Source: Vulcanimicrobiota bacterium
Lineage (GTDB): Bacteria > Vulcanimicrobiota > Vulcanimicrobiia > Vulcanimicrobiales > Vulcanimicrobiaceae
Assembly (NCBI GenBank): GCA_003151115.1
Contig: PLWS01000007.1
Location: 1-64,000 of the forward strand
DNA length: 64,000 bases
Reading direction: 5' to 3'
This document shows, piece by piece, positions 45,511 through 54,117 of this stretch. The notes beneath the pieces were generated by a model. That model was not told where the DNA came from. It saw only the letters and a program-made list of their open reading frames with translations, and searched no databases. How positions within the stretch are numbered: the first letter of the stretch is position 1; each line of letters starts with the position of its first letter. The position numbers and the translations under genes were made by a program.

Positions 45511-46983
45511 GCTCGAAGGATTGCCGCCGCGTTGGCGGTTGTCCTTGCCTTGTCCGGCGCGCCCGCGAACGCACAAAGCCTTCTTCTGCCGCTGACCGGC
45601 CATCGCGCAAGCGCAATCGAACCGGCCTCGCTTTTCCACACGCTCTTCACCGATTTTTTCAGCGAACGCGACGGCACGACATACGTGCAAACGGGCGATA
45701 TTCCCGCAATGTGGCTGCGCGACTCTTCCGCGCAGACGATTCCGTACGTGCGCTTCGCACCGGGATATCCGATTCTTTTGGTACGGCTGCTCGGCGTGAT
45801 CGAACGCAACGCGCGCAACGTAGCCGCCGATCCTTATGCGAACGCGTTCACCGCGGACTATCACATCTGGGAGAGAAAATGGGAAGCCGACTCGCTCGCA
45901 TGGCCCGTGCTGCTGGCATGGGTCGTCCGGCAGCAAACCGGCACGCGTGCACTCTTCACGAGCGCTTTCCACCGCGAACTGCGCACAAGCGTCGACACGT
46001 GGCGATGCGAGCAGCTCCATGCGAGCTGCAGCCGCTATCACACCGAGCTGCAAACCGGTTCGTTTAACTCGGGAACCGGAATGATTTGGACGGCGTATCG
46101 TCCGTCGGACGACGCCGTGCGTTATCATTTTAATATACCGCAAGAGGCGATCGCGGTGATCGCGCTGCGCGTGATCGCATCGCTCGCAGTCGACGGTTAC
46201 CGCGACCAGAATCTGGCTAACGAAGCCAACTCGATGGCCGCGCAGATCGAAGACGGCGTCGAATTATACGGGCGGGCGTGGCGGCCGGAGTTGGGCGGCT
46301 GGGTCTACGCATATGAAACCGACGGTGACGGAGCGCAGCTGTTTGCCGACGACGCCAACATCCCCAACCTCACGGCCCTGCCCTATATCGGCTGGTCGTC
46401 GTCTTCGGATCCGTTTTACTTGAATACGCGCGCGTTCGCACTTTCGCCGTCAAACCCGTGGTATTACCGGGGCCTGTATGCTTCCGGGTTAGGAAGCGAA
46501 CATACGCCGCCGGGTTACGTGTGGCCGTTAGGCATCATCGGACGCGCGTTGACCGCGACGTCGTCGCAAGAGATTTCCGCGAGCGTGACAACGCTGGCCG
46601 AAACCGACAGCAGAGACGGCGTCATCCACGAAAGTTTTTACGGCAACGGTTATTGGGCTTTTACACGCGCCGAATTCGGCTGGGCGAATGCGCTGTATGC
46701 CGAGCTGCTTTTTCGCACGCTCGCGGGATTTTCAGCGGCACCGCTGACCAGCACCGGCACTCCGGTCATTCCATTTGAAGAGCTGAGCGGCACGCCCGCA
46801 ATCGTGAACGCACCGATGGCGCGGCTCTACAACACGACCTTGATCTACGCCGCACTGGATCAGCTGTTGATCGAAGCAGACGGCCGCACCATCGTGCCGG
46901 GCGCGCCCTCGGTTATCATGACCCGAAACGCCGGCAGCGGTCCGCGTACTGAGCCAAAGCGCGCGCGAAGTCGCCCTCATTGA
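45490..46983 (+). CDS. GH125 exo-alpha-1,6-mannosidase, secreted
   Basis: The protein (about 497 residues) matches GH125 (formerly DUF1237). Seen are TTYVQTGDIPAMWLRDSSAQ (catalytic Asp region), ADYHIWERKWEADSLAWPVL, FNSGTGMIWTAYRPSDDA, DDANIPNLTALPYIGW and GVIHESFYGNGYWAFTRAEF. A signal peptide (ARRIAAALAVVLALSGAPANAQ-like) marks export. GTG 45490 gives a compact signal; TTG 45472 is an alternative. Its 5' end overlaps the divergent meaB start region, and its 3' end overlaps convergent uppS by 68 bp. Confidence 0.88.
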   Translation: MIAWIAHARRIAAALAVVLALSGAPANAQSLLLPLTGHRASAIEPASLFHTLFTDFFSERDGTTYVQTGDIPAMWLRDSSAQTIPYVRFAPGYPILLVRLLGVIERNARNVAADPYANAFTADYHIWERKWEADSLAWPVLLAWVVRQQTGTRALFTSAFHRELRTSVDTWRCEQLHASCSRYHTELQTGSFNSGTGMIWTAYRPSDDAVRYHFNIPQEAIAVIALRVIASLAVDGYRDQNLANEANSMAAQIEDGVELYGRAWRPELGGWVYAYETDGDGAQLFADDANIPNLTALPYIGWSSSSDPFYLNTRAFALSPSNPWYYRGLYASGLGSEHTPPGYVWPLGIIGRALTATSSQEISASVTTLAETDSRDGVIHESFYGNGYWAFTRAEFGWANALYAELLFRTLAGFSAAPLTSTGTPVIPFEELSGTPAIVNAPMARLYNTTLIYAALDQLLIEADGRTIVPGAPSVIMTRNAGSGPRTEPKRARSRPH

Positions 46984-47599
46984 AATCGGGCCACATGACG
47001 GACAGCGTGAGCAGCTCCGTGTAAGCGAGTTGGAACAGCAGAAAATTAGAGACGCGAAAATCTCCGCCCGTGCGGATCAGCAGATCGGGATCAGGCTCGT
47101 GCGGAGCGTAAAAGCGGCGGCGTAATGCCGATTCGTCGACGTCGCGCGCGCGCAATCTCCCCGACTCAATCTCGCCGGCAATCGCGCGCACCGCGCGCAC
47201 GATCTCGGCGCGGCCGCTGTAGTTCAGCGCGAGGTTCAGCTTCAGCCGGCGGTTGTGCGCCGTGGCGCGCACGAGCCTGGCAATCGCGGCGCGCGCCGGG
47301 CGCGGAAACTCGGCGATGTCGCCCACCACGCCGACCGCCACGCCTTGGCGCCGGAGCGACGCCAATTCGGTCCGTGCAAAGATCGCGCAGAGTTGCATGA
47401 GCGCGCGCACTTCGGACGGCTCGCGCGCCCAGTTTTCGGTCGAGAAACCATAGACGGTCAGAACGCTGACGCCCGATGCAAGGGCCGCGCGCACGGTAGA
47501 CCGCAGCGCGCCGACGCCGCGGCGGTGGCCTTCAGCCGCGGGCAGTCCGCGCGCGACAGCCCAGCGGCGGTTGCCGTCCATGATGATCGCGACGTGCAT
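46916..47599 (-). CDS. uppS: Isoprenyl transferase (undecaprenyl diphosphate synthase)
   Basis: UppS makes the C55 lipid carrier for cell-wall precursors. ATG 47599 gives 227 residues starting MHVAIIMDGNRRWAVARGLP (catalytic Asp), followed by EGHRRGVGALRSTVRAALAS, LTVYGFSTENWARE, LNLALNYSGRAEIVRA, DPDLLIRTGGDFRVSNFLLF and VMWPDFNEGDFARAL. All substrate-binding motifs are present. The end overlaps the GH125 gene on the other strand by 68 bp. Confidence 0.96.
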   Translation of the reverse strand: MHVAIIMDGNRRWAVARGLPAAEGHRRGVGALRSTVRAALASGVSVLTVYGFSTENWAREPSEVRALMQLCAIFARTELASLRRQGVAVGVVGDIAEFPRPARAAIARLVRATAHNRRLKLNLALNYSGRAEIVRAVRAIAGEIESGRLRARDVDESALRRRFYAPHEPDPDLLIRTGGDFRVSNFLLFQLAYTELLTLSVMWPDFNEGDFARALAQYADRCRRFGS

Positions 47600-47674
47600 C
47601 TTTACTTTGTACCACAAAGTTACTAACGCGGGCAAGCGGGACCGGCCTCCCCGGACGCTAACCATACGGCCTTC

Positions 47675-50600
47675 ATGGACCTTGGCTACTGCAGATATGC
47701 GACCGTCTCGGACGACCGCGTCGCGTTCGTCTGCGAAGACGACGTTTGGATCGCGCCCCTGTCGGGCGGCGCCGCGGTTCGCCTCACCGCGACGCCGGGC
47801 GTCTGCAGCACGCCGCGCTTCTCGCCCGATGGTTCGCAGATCGGATTTGTCGCCACCGACGAAGGCAATGCCGAGGTGTACGTCGTGCCCGCCGCCGGCG
47901 GAAAGCCGCGGCGCCTGACGTTTCTGGGCGGAACGCTGACGGCCGTCAGTGGATGGACCGCAGACGGTTCGGAGATTCTCTTCGTTTCGAATCCCAACGC
48001 GTGGTACGAACGCGACACGCGCGGTTTCGCGGTATCGCCCGCCGGCGGTACGCCGCGTCCGCTCGGGCTGGGACACATGCGCGCGATCGCGCCGGGACCC
48101 GGAACGCGCATGGCCCTCGGACGTAATGCCGACGATCCGGCGCGCTGGAAGCGCTACCACGGCGGCACGTCCGGCGAAATTTGGATCGACGCGGCGGGCG
48201 AAGGCGAGTTCGAGCGCATCCCGCTGCCCGACGGCAATCCGGTTTGGCCGATGTGGATCGGCGACCGGATCTATTTCGCCGCCGATCACGAAGGCATCGG
48301 CAACCTGTATTCGTGCGCTCCGGACGGCAGCGACGTGCGCCGTCACACGCATCACGGCGAATATTACGCGCGTTTTCCGTCCACCGACGGTGCGCGCATC
48401 GTCTATACCGCGGGCGGAGCGCTCTTCTGCTACGACGTCAAGAGCGACGAAACGCGCGAACTCGACATCACGATGCCGTCGGCGGCGGCGCAAACGGTGC
48501 GCAAATTCTTACCGGGAACGCAAACGCTCGACGAGTTCGTCCCGTCACCCGACGGCACGAAGCTGGCGGTCATCGCCCGCGGACAGCCGTTCACCATGCC
48601 GTTTTGGGAAGAGGCGCCGGTCGGGCACGGCGCGGGCAGCAAAGTGCGCTACCGCTGTATCGCGTGGATGCACGACGGACAGCGTTTCGTCACCACGACC
48701 GACGTCAACGGCTTCGAACAGATCGCCGTCCACGAGGTCGACGGATCGAAGGAACCGCTGTTGGTCACGACCGGCGACATCGGGCGCGTCACCGAGCTCG
48801 TCTGCTCGCCCGTCAAAGACGTCGTCGCGTTCGCGAACCATCGTTACGAACTCATTGCCGTCGATCTGCGTGACGGTGTGCCGCGCGTGCTCGACAAGAG
48901 CGTCGGAAACCGCGTCACCGATCTCGCGTTTTCGCCGGACGGTCGGTATCTCGCCTACGTGTGGTCGCCGCTCGATCAGGGCGTCTCGATCATTCGCGCC
49001 GTCAAACTGAAGTCCGGCGAAGTCCACGACGTGACGCCCGAGCTGCGCGCCGATCAGAGTCCGGCTTGGGATCCCGAAGGACGTTATCTGTATTTCGTTT
49101 CGACGCGTGACTTCGACCCGGTCTACGACGCGCTGCAGTTCGACTTGAGTTTTCCGCAGGCGCAGCGTCCGTTCGTCGTCACGCTGCGCGCCGACGTGCC
49201 CAATCCGTTCACGCCCAAACCCAAGCCCGTTCACCGCGACGCCGATCACGATCGCGACGGGCAGGACAAAAAGAAGAGCGCCGGTCCGCCGCGCGTCGAG
49301 ATCGATTTCGACGGAATCCAAGGGCGCATTTTGGGTTTTCCCGTGGACGAAGGCGAGTACGGCCAAATCGCGGCCGTGCGCAACCGCGTCCTCTTCACCA
49401 AATTCGAGGTGCGCGGGATCAAACCGCAGTCGCGTTCGTGGGACGAAGAGGACATCGCCGGAACGCTGCTGGCTTACGATTTTGAAACGCAGCGCAGCGC
49501 CACAGTCGCAACCGACGTCAGCGAGATCGCACTCGCGGCGGACTATCACACGCTGCTCTACCGTTCGCACGACAAGGTGCGCGCGATCGACGCGCTCGCC
49601 GAACTGCCCGACGATCACGACGACCCCAAGCCGCCGCCCGAGCCGGGACGCAAGAGCGGCTGGATCGATCTGGATCGCATCAGCGTCGAGGTCGAACCGC
49701 GCGATGAGTGGCGGCAGATGTACCTCGAAGCGTGGCGGCTGCAAACAGAACACTACTGGCTCGAAGACATGGCAGACATCGACTGGGATCGCGTGCGCGA
49801 CCGGTATGAAGCCGTGCTGCACCGCGTGCGCACGCGATCCGAACTGTCCGATCTCATTTGGGAAATGCACGGCGAGCTCGGCACGTCGCACGCGTACGAA
49901 TATGGCGGCGATCTTCGCGAACCGCCGCAATACCGCCGCGGATTCTTGGGCGCCGATTACGCGTACGACGACGCTGCGGGCGGCTGGCGCATCACGCAAA
50001 TCTTGCGCGGCGACTCTTGGAATCCGCAAAGCGACTCGCCGCTGGCCGAGCCCGGTCTCAACGTGCGCGAAGGCGACGTGCTCGCCGCGATCGGGGGAAA
50101 GAAACTCGACCGCGCGTTCGGACCGAATCACGCGCTGGTCAATGCGGCCGGCCGCGAAGTCAGCATCGTGATCCGTTCCGGATCGCAAGAACGGCACGTC
50201 ACCGCCAAAGCGCTTGCGAGCGAGCAGAGCTTGCGTTATCGCGCGTGGGTAGATGCCCAGCGCCGTTACGTGCACGCCGCGACCGGCGAGAAGATCGGCT
50301 ACGTGCACATTCCCGATATGGGGCCGTGGGGATTTTCGGAATTTCACCGCGGGTATCTCTCCGAGTTCGATCGCGGCGGGCTGATCGTCGATGTCCGGTA
50401 CAACCGCGGCGGCCACGTTTCACCGCTGCTGCTCGAAAAACTCGCGCGCAAGCGCGTCGGTTACGATATCGCGCGCTACAGTCAAAAGCCGTTTCCTTAT
50501 CCGCCTGAATCGGTTGCCGGACCGATGGTCGCGATCACCAACCAGTTTGCGGGATCCGACGGCGACATCTTCAGCCACTGCTTCAAGATGTATAAACTCG

Positions 50601-50908
50601 GACCGCTGGTCGGTAAACGCACGTGGGGCGGCGTAGTCGGAATCAATCCGTACCATCGCCTGGTGGACGGCACGATCACCACGCAGCCGGAGTTTTCGTT
50701 CTGGTTCAAAGACGTGGGCTGGCGCGTCGAAAATTACGGAACCGATCCGGATTACGACGTGGACATCGCACCGCACCATTACCGCGAGGGCAAGGATCCC
50801 CAGCTCGACTTCGCGATCAGGCTCGTGACTTCGGCAGCCGAAAACTTCCGCGAAACCTACCCGGATTTAGCCACCCGGCCGTCGCTGCCGCTTCCCGCGC
50901 TGCCGTAA
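47675..50908 (+). CDS. Tricorn-like protease (S41 family, PDZ)
   Basis: This 1077-residue protein has the tricorn layout. Two N-terminal beta-propellers of SPDG-type repeats (FSPDGSQIGFVATDEGNAEV and similar) are followed by a helical bundle from about 680 (RQMYLEAWRLQTEHYWLEDM). A PDZ domain lies at about 760-850 (GLNVREGDVLAAIGGKKLDR). The catalytic S41 core follows, with DVRYNRGGHVSPLLLEKLAR, the nucleophile Ser961 in TNQFAGSDGDIFSHCF and KRTWGGVVGI. It likely degrades peptides released by other proteases. There is no signal peptide, so it acts in the cytoplasm. It is divergent from uppS. Confidence 0.95.
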   Translation: MDLGYCRYATVSDDRVAFVCEDDVWIAPLSGGAAVRLTATPGVCSTPRFSPDGSQIGFVATDEGNAEVYVVPAAGGKPRRLTFLGGTLTAVSGWTADGSEILFVSNPNAWYERDTRGFAVSPAGGTPRPLGLGHMRAIAPGPGTRMALGRNADDPARWKRYHGGTSGEIWIDAAGEGEFERIPLPDGNPVWPMWIGDRIYFAADHEGIGNLYSCAPDGSDVRRHTHHGEYYARFPSTDGARIVYTAGGALFCYDVKSDETRELDITMPSAAAQTVRKFLPGTQTLDEFVPSPDGTKLAVIARGQPFTMPFWEEAPVGHGAGSKVRYRCIAWMHDGQRFVTTTDVNGFEQIAVHEVDGSKEPLLVTTGDIGRVTELVCSPVKDVVAFANHRYELIAVDLRDGVPRVLDKSVGNRVTDLAFSPDGRYLAYVWSPLDQGVSIIRAVKLKSGEVHDVTPELRADQSPAWDPEGRYLYFVSTRDFDPVYDALQFDLSFPQAQRPFVVTLRADVPNPFTPKPKPVHRDADHDRDGQDKKKSAGPPRVEIDFDGIQGRILGFPVDEGEYGQIAAVRNRVLFTKFEVRGIKPQSRSWDEEDIAGTLLAYDFETQRSATVATDVSEIALAADYHTLLYRSHDKVRAIDALAELPDDHDDPKPPPEPGRKSGWIDLDRISVEVEPRDEWRQMYLEAWRLQTEHYWLEDMADIDWDRVRDRYEAVLHRVRTRSELSDLIWEMHGELGTSHAYEYGGDLREPPQYRRGFLGADYAYDDAAGGWRITQILRGDSWNPQSDSPLAEPGLNVREGDVLAAIGGKKLDRAFGPNHALVNAAGREVSIVIRSGSQERHVTAKALASEQSLRYRAWVDAQRRYVHAATGEKIGYVHIPDMGPWGFSEFHRGYLSEFDRGGLIVDVRYNRGGHVSPLLLEKLARKRVGYDIARYSQKPFPYPPESVAGPMVAITNQFAGSDGDIFSHCFKMYKLGPLVGKRTWGGVVGINPYHRLVDGTITTQPEFSFWFKDVGWRVENYGTDPDYDVDIAPHHYREGKDPQLDFAIRLVTSAAENFRETYPDLATRPSLPLPALP

Positions 50909-50909
50909 G

Positions 50910-51758
50910 CTAGATCGGCTTTATCCGCGCTGCCGGAATGAACTTCAGCCGGCTAAGCAGCGCCGTATCGTTCGTAACGTACTGGATAAAGCCGGCGACT
51001 TGCGCGCCGGGCTGGCCATTGGTGAACATGTGCTCGAAGGACCAATATTTGTAACGTCCGCTCAACACGTTTGCGTCGGCCGGCGCAATCCCGTCGATCG
51101 AGACCGCAATCTGCGAGCCGGGCTTCACGTAGGCCATTCCCACGTATGAAATCGCGCCCGGCGTCTGGGCGACCATCGCAGCGACGGTGCCGGACGAGTC
51201 TTGCGTCAAACCGCTTTCGGAAGGTTCGTGTCCGCCGAGGATATTTTGCACGAGCACCGCGCGTGTGCCCGAGCTGCGCGGCCGGTTGATGACGGTAATC
51301 GGCGCACTTCGACCGCCGGCTTGGCTCCAGTTCGTGATCGTTCCGCCGAAGATGCCGCGAATTTGTGCCGTGCTCAAATTCTTCACACCGGTCTGCGGAT
51401 TGACGACGATGCCGAACGTGACGACGGCTACGCGATGATCGACCAGACTCGGCTCGCCGGCGGCGGGAATGTCGGAGTCGCCGATATCGACGGAGCGTTG
51501 CGCGACCTGCGTTATGCCGACCCGCGAGCCGCCGCCCGCAACGCTAATCTTCACGTTGGGATTCGCGTTCTGATAATCAACGGCCGCTTGTTTGACCAGC
51601 GGCAGCAGCGCGGTCGAACCTGAGATCGAGATCGAGCCCGGCGTTCCGGCCGCGCCGGTCGCGCTGCCGGACTGCGAGGAACCGCACGCCGCGAGCAACA
51701 GCATGAAAGCGGGCACGGCAAACTTCATTGTCATCGTGCGGTGATACTTGATTGTCAC
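50910..51758 (-). CDS. pstS: Phosphate-binding lipoprotein, PstS-like
   Basis: The 282-residue protein is a periplasmic-type phosphate-binding protein tethered as a lipoprotein (lipobox LLAAC in MLLLAACGSS). Family segments are ISGSTALLPLVKQAAVDYQN, GGSRVGITQVAQRSVDIGDSD, GIVVNPQTGVKNLSTAQIRG, FGGTITNWSQAGG, NRPRSSGTRAVLVQNIL and GAISYVGMAYV. GTG 51758 is chosen: it overlaps the upstream hydrolase stop as GTGA and follows GGAGGT. No pstCAB transporter genes lie in the window, so it may feed a distant transporter or act in sensing. Confidence 0.92.
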   Translation of the reverse strand: MTIKYHRTMTMKFAVPAFMLLLAACGSSQSGSATGAAGTPGSISISGSTALLPLVKQAAVDYQNANPNVKISVAGGGSRVGITQVAQRSVDIGDSDIPAAGEPSLVDHRVAVVTFGIVVNPQTGVKNLSTAQIRGIFGGTITNWSQAGGRSAPITVINRPRSSGTRAVLVQNILGGHEPSESGLTQDSSGTVAAMVAQTPGAISYVGMAYVKPGSQIAVSIDGIAPADANVLSGRYKYWSFEHMFTNGQPGAQVAGFIQYVTNDTALLSRLKFIPAARIKPI

Positions 51759-52660
51759 TGCGGGACCTCCATCGTTTGGCGGACGAATTGTAAGAGTACC
51801 GGATAGACGAGATCCGTGCGCGGGCTGGCGTTTTTCGGATCGATGATGTCGTGGTTTTCGGGCAGATCGGTAAAACGGTAGGCCTGCGTGAATTCCCGGC
51901 GGTAACGCTGCCATGCCAGTCCGACCGAATCGGCGGCACGATTATTGACGGCCGGATCGCGCTCGTTGGTGAGGATCGTCGCGCGGCCCGCCGCGAAGGG
52001 CGAGGTGCGCGAAGCATCCCAAACGTCGTCGCCGATCAGCAAACATTGGCCCAGAGCGTGCGTTGAAAACCGCGGGTATCCCGTCGGCGGTAAAATGTTT
52101 TCTTTGTTGTGCGGATCCCACCAAACGAAGGCGTTCGGAAGTCTGCGCATCGCCGCTCCGACGAGGCGGCGGAAACTGTAGGGGAATTTCAGCAGCGCGA
52201 AAACCGGGCTGACCGCAATCGCGTGCGCGACGTCGCTGCGGTGCTGCGCGAAGTACGCGCACAGCAAAGCGCTCGTCGAGATGCCGAGCACGCAGACGCG
52301 CTCGCCGAGCCCGCAGGCGATATCCACCGCTTCGGTTGCCGAGTCCAGGAGCATCTGGGCCGTCAGATTCGCCAGCCGCGTCGTCATGCGGTCGCGTTCG
52401 CCTTGTTCGGGAAGACGCGGCACGAAGACGTTCGCGCCGAGTGCGTGCACGAGCGGGGCAAACTGCACGTACTGTCCGGGATGATTCGTCAAGCCATGCA
52501 GCAGCACGACCGCAAGCGGCGTGCGTTCGCCGCAATCATAGAGTTGTGTATAAGCCACCGGTAGAATGCGCGGATCCCGGTCGAGCGCTTTGAATTTTTC
52601 GACGCGTTCTTTCGCTTCCGCGTACGATTGCGCCGGATGTGCGTTCGCGTTCAGCGGCAT
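51755..52660 (-). CDS. Alpha/beta hydrolase (serine aminopeptidase/monoacylglycerol-lipase type)
   Basis: The 301-residue protein has the oxyanion segment VVLLHGLTNHPGQY near 51 and PRLPEQGERDRMTTRLANLT near 81. The nucleophile elbow is VLGISTSALLCAY with Ser128; the usual final Gly of GxSxG is Ser here. The acid/base end is RFTDLPENHDIIDPKN, with the His. A paralog with an intact GFSLGG elbow is at 53213-54070, on the other side of tag. No signal peptide is present. The substrate is unknown; short acyl esters are typical for the family. Confidence 0.82.
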   Translation of the reverse strand: MPLNANAHPAQSYAEAKERVEKFKALDRDPRILPVAYTQLYDCGERTPLAVVLLHGLTNHPGQYVQFAPLVHALGANVFVPRLPEQGERDRMTTRLANLTAQMLLDSATEAVDIACGLGERVCVLGISTSALLCAYFAQHRSDVAHAIAVSPVFALLKFPYSFRRLVGAAMRRLPNAFVWWDPHNKENILPPTGYPRFSTHALGQCLLIGDDVWDASRTSPFAAGRATILTNERDPAVNNRAADSVGLAWQRYRREFTQAYRFTDLPENHDIIDPKNASPRTDLVYPVLLQFVRQTMEVPQ

Positions 52661-53220
52661 TTAGCAAATCTGAAGCACGTCATGGCGTGGTCGTTGACCA
52701 TGCCGACGGCCTGCATGAACGAATAGCAGATCGTCGAGCCGACGAAGGTGAAGCCGCGCTTCTTTAAATCGGCACTGAGTTCGTCGGATTCGGGTGACGT
52801 CGCAGGCGGCGGCGCGTTCTTGGCGCGGCGTTTGCAGAGCGGCTTTCCACCGACAAATTTCCAGACATACCGGTCGAACGTTCCAAATTCGCGCTCGATC
52901 TGTAAGAATGCTTTGGCGTTGCGTACCGCTCCGCGAACTTTCAACCGGTTACGGACGATGCCCGGATCGCGCAAGATCCGTTCGATCTTCGATTCGCTAA
53001 ACCGGGCGATGCGTGCCGGGTCGAAGCTCGCAAACGCCTTGCGGTAGTTCTCGCGCTTTGCCAGGATCGTACTCCAACTCAAACCGGCTTGCGCGCCCTC
53101 GAGCAGTAGAAATTCGAACAGCACGGCGTCGTCGTGAACCGGCACTCCCCATTCACGGTCGTGATAAGCGATCATCGCCGCACCCGTGGCCCACGAGCAG
53201 CGCTTGGCGGAATCAGCCAT
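52651..53220 (-). CDS. tag: 3-methyladenine DNA glycosylase I
   Basis: Tag removes 3-methyladenine from alkylated DNA. The 189-residue protein has the N-terminal zinc Cys (KRCSWATG), AYHDREWGVPVHDD, LFEFLLLEGAQAGLSWSTIL, the catalytic-region segment DPGIVRNRLKVRGAVRNAKA, FVGSTICYSFMQAVGMVNDH, and the closing HAMTC with the zinc His and Cys. It is intact, in contrast to the island copy at 7096-7616. It overlaps both neighbouring hydrolase genes by 8-10 bp, so the three are co-transcribed. Confidence 0.95.
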   Translation of the reverse strand: MADSAKRCSWATGAAMIAYHDREWGVPVHDDAVLFEFLLLEGAQAGLSWSTILAKRENYRKAFASFDPARIARFSESKIERILRDPGIVRNRLKVRGAVRNAKAFLQIEREFGTFDRYVWKFVGGKPLCKRRAKNAPPPATSPESDELSADLKKRGFTFVGSTICYSFMQAVGMVNDHAMTCFRFAKCR

Positions 53221-54070
53221 CGATTAAGTCTACCAGACGCGGCTGCAAACGCAGCGCGATATCGGGATAGCGCTTCGGCTCGATGACGTCGTGCGCGAAC
53301 GGTAAGTCGCGGAAACGCTCGACGCGCACGTTCGCGCCATGCGCCTTCCAAAGATCGGCGAGCTTAACTGCCGCGCGGTTGCTGACGGCCGGTTCGCGCA
53401 CGTTGATCGCGACGATCAGTTCTTGCGCCGCCGGCGCCCGCTCGCGCGCGGCGTCCATCAATTCGTAAGCGAGCTTCAAGCCTTGCGCGAGCGCGTGCGT
53501 GGAATAGCGCGGATATCCGTGCGCGGGCAGCTGCTTCTCGCGAAGCCACGGATCCCACCAAAGGAACCGGTTTGGGAAATGCAGCGCCACCCGCGCTGCG
53601 AATTCGCCCAAGCGCGTCGGCATCCAGATGAATCCCAAGAACGGCACGATCGCAACGGCTTTGTGAAGCGGTTCGACTTGCCCCGCGCACGCAGTAAGCA
53701 AGCCGCCCAGCGAAAACCCGGCGACGCTGACCTCTTCACCCAACCCGCGCGCGACTTCGAGCGAGTCGCGCAGACATGCTTTTAACTGTTCGGCCGTCAT
53801 GCCCGCGAGCGCGCTTGACATGCGATCTTCGCGTCCGTGCTGCGGAAGACGCGGAACGAAGACGTTGTGGCCGCGCTCGTGAAGCGCGCGCGCGATGCCG
53901 ATCAGCTGTGCAGGGCTCGCGCTCAACCCGTGAAACAGCAGGATCGCGCGCCGCGTCCGGCGCCCGTGATCGAAAACGAGCGAGCGTCCGAGCTCGCCGA
54001 TTTCGGCGCCGTCGCGAGAACGAAACCGCGCGAGACCCTCTTGCGCGGCGGCGTATGATGCATCATTCAT
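53213..54070 (-). CDS. Alpha/beta hydrolase, paralog of 51755-52660
   Basis: The 285-residue protein shows AILLFHGLSASPAQLIG, PRLPQHGREDRMSSALAGMT, the nucleophile elbow VAGFSLGGLLTACAG and the His-containing end RFRDLPFAHDVIEPKRYPDI. It shares with the other hydrolase the PRLPxxGxxDRM and RFLWWDPxxREKxLPxHGYP-type segments (here NRFLWWDPWLREKQLPAHGY). It has no signal peptide and is the first gene of the hydrolase-tag-hydrolase-pstS run; only the last gene encodes an exported protein. Confidence 0.84.
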   Translation of the reverse strand: MNDASYAAAQEGLARFRSRDGAEIGELGRSLVFDHGRRTRRAILLFHGLSASPAQLIGIARALHERGHNVFVPRLPQHGREDRMSSALAGMTAEQLKACLRDSLEVARGLGEEVSVAGFSLGGLLTACAGQVEPLHKAVAIVPFLGFIWMPTRLGEFAARVALHFPNRFLWWDPWLREKQLPAHGYPRYSTHALAQGLKLAYELMDAARERAPAAQELIVAINVREPAVSNRAAVKLADLWKAHGANVRVERFRDLPFAHDVIEPKRYPDIALRLQPRLVDLIDG

Positions 54071-54117
54071 GAGGAAAGAGGGAACGCTCTTAAAGCGGAC
54101 GGAACCGCATTCCTACA

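Noticed and set aside
48545-50416. 623-codon minus-strand frame opposite the tricorn-like protease
   Set aside because: Antisense shadow; the plus strand carries a full set of tricorn motifs.
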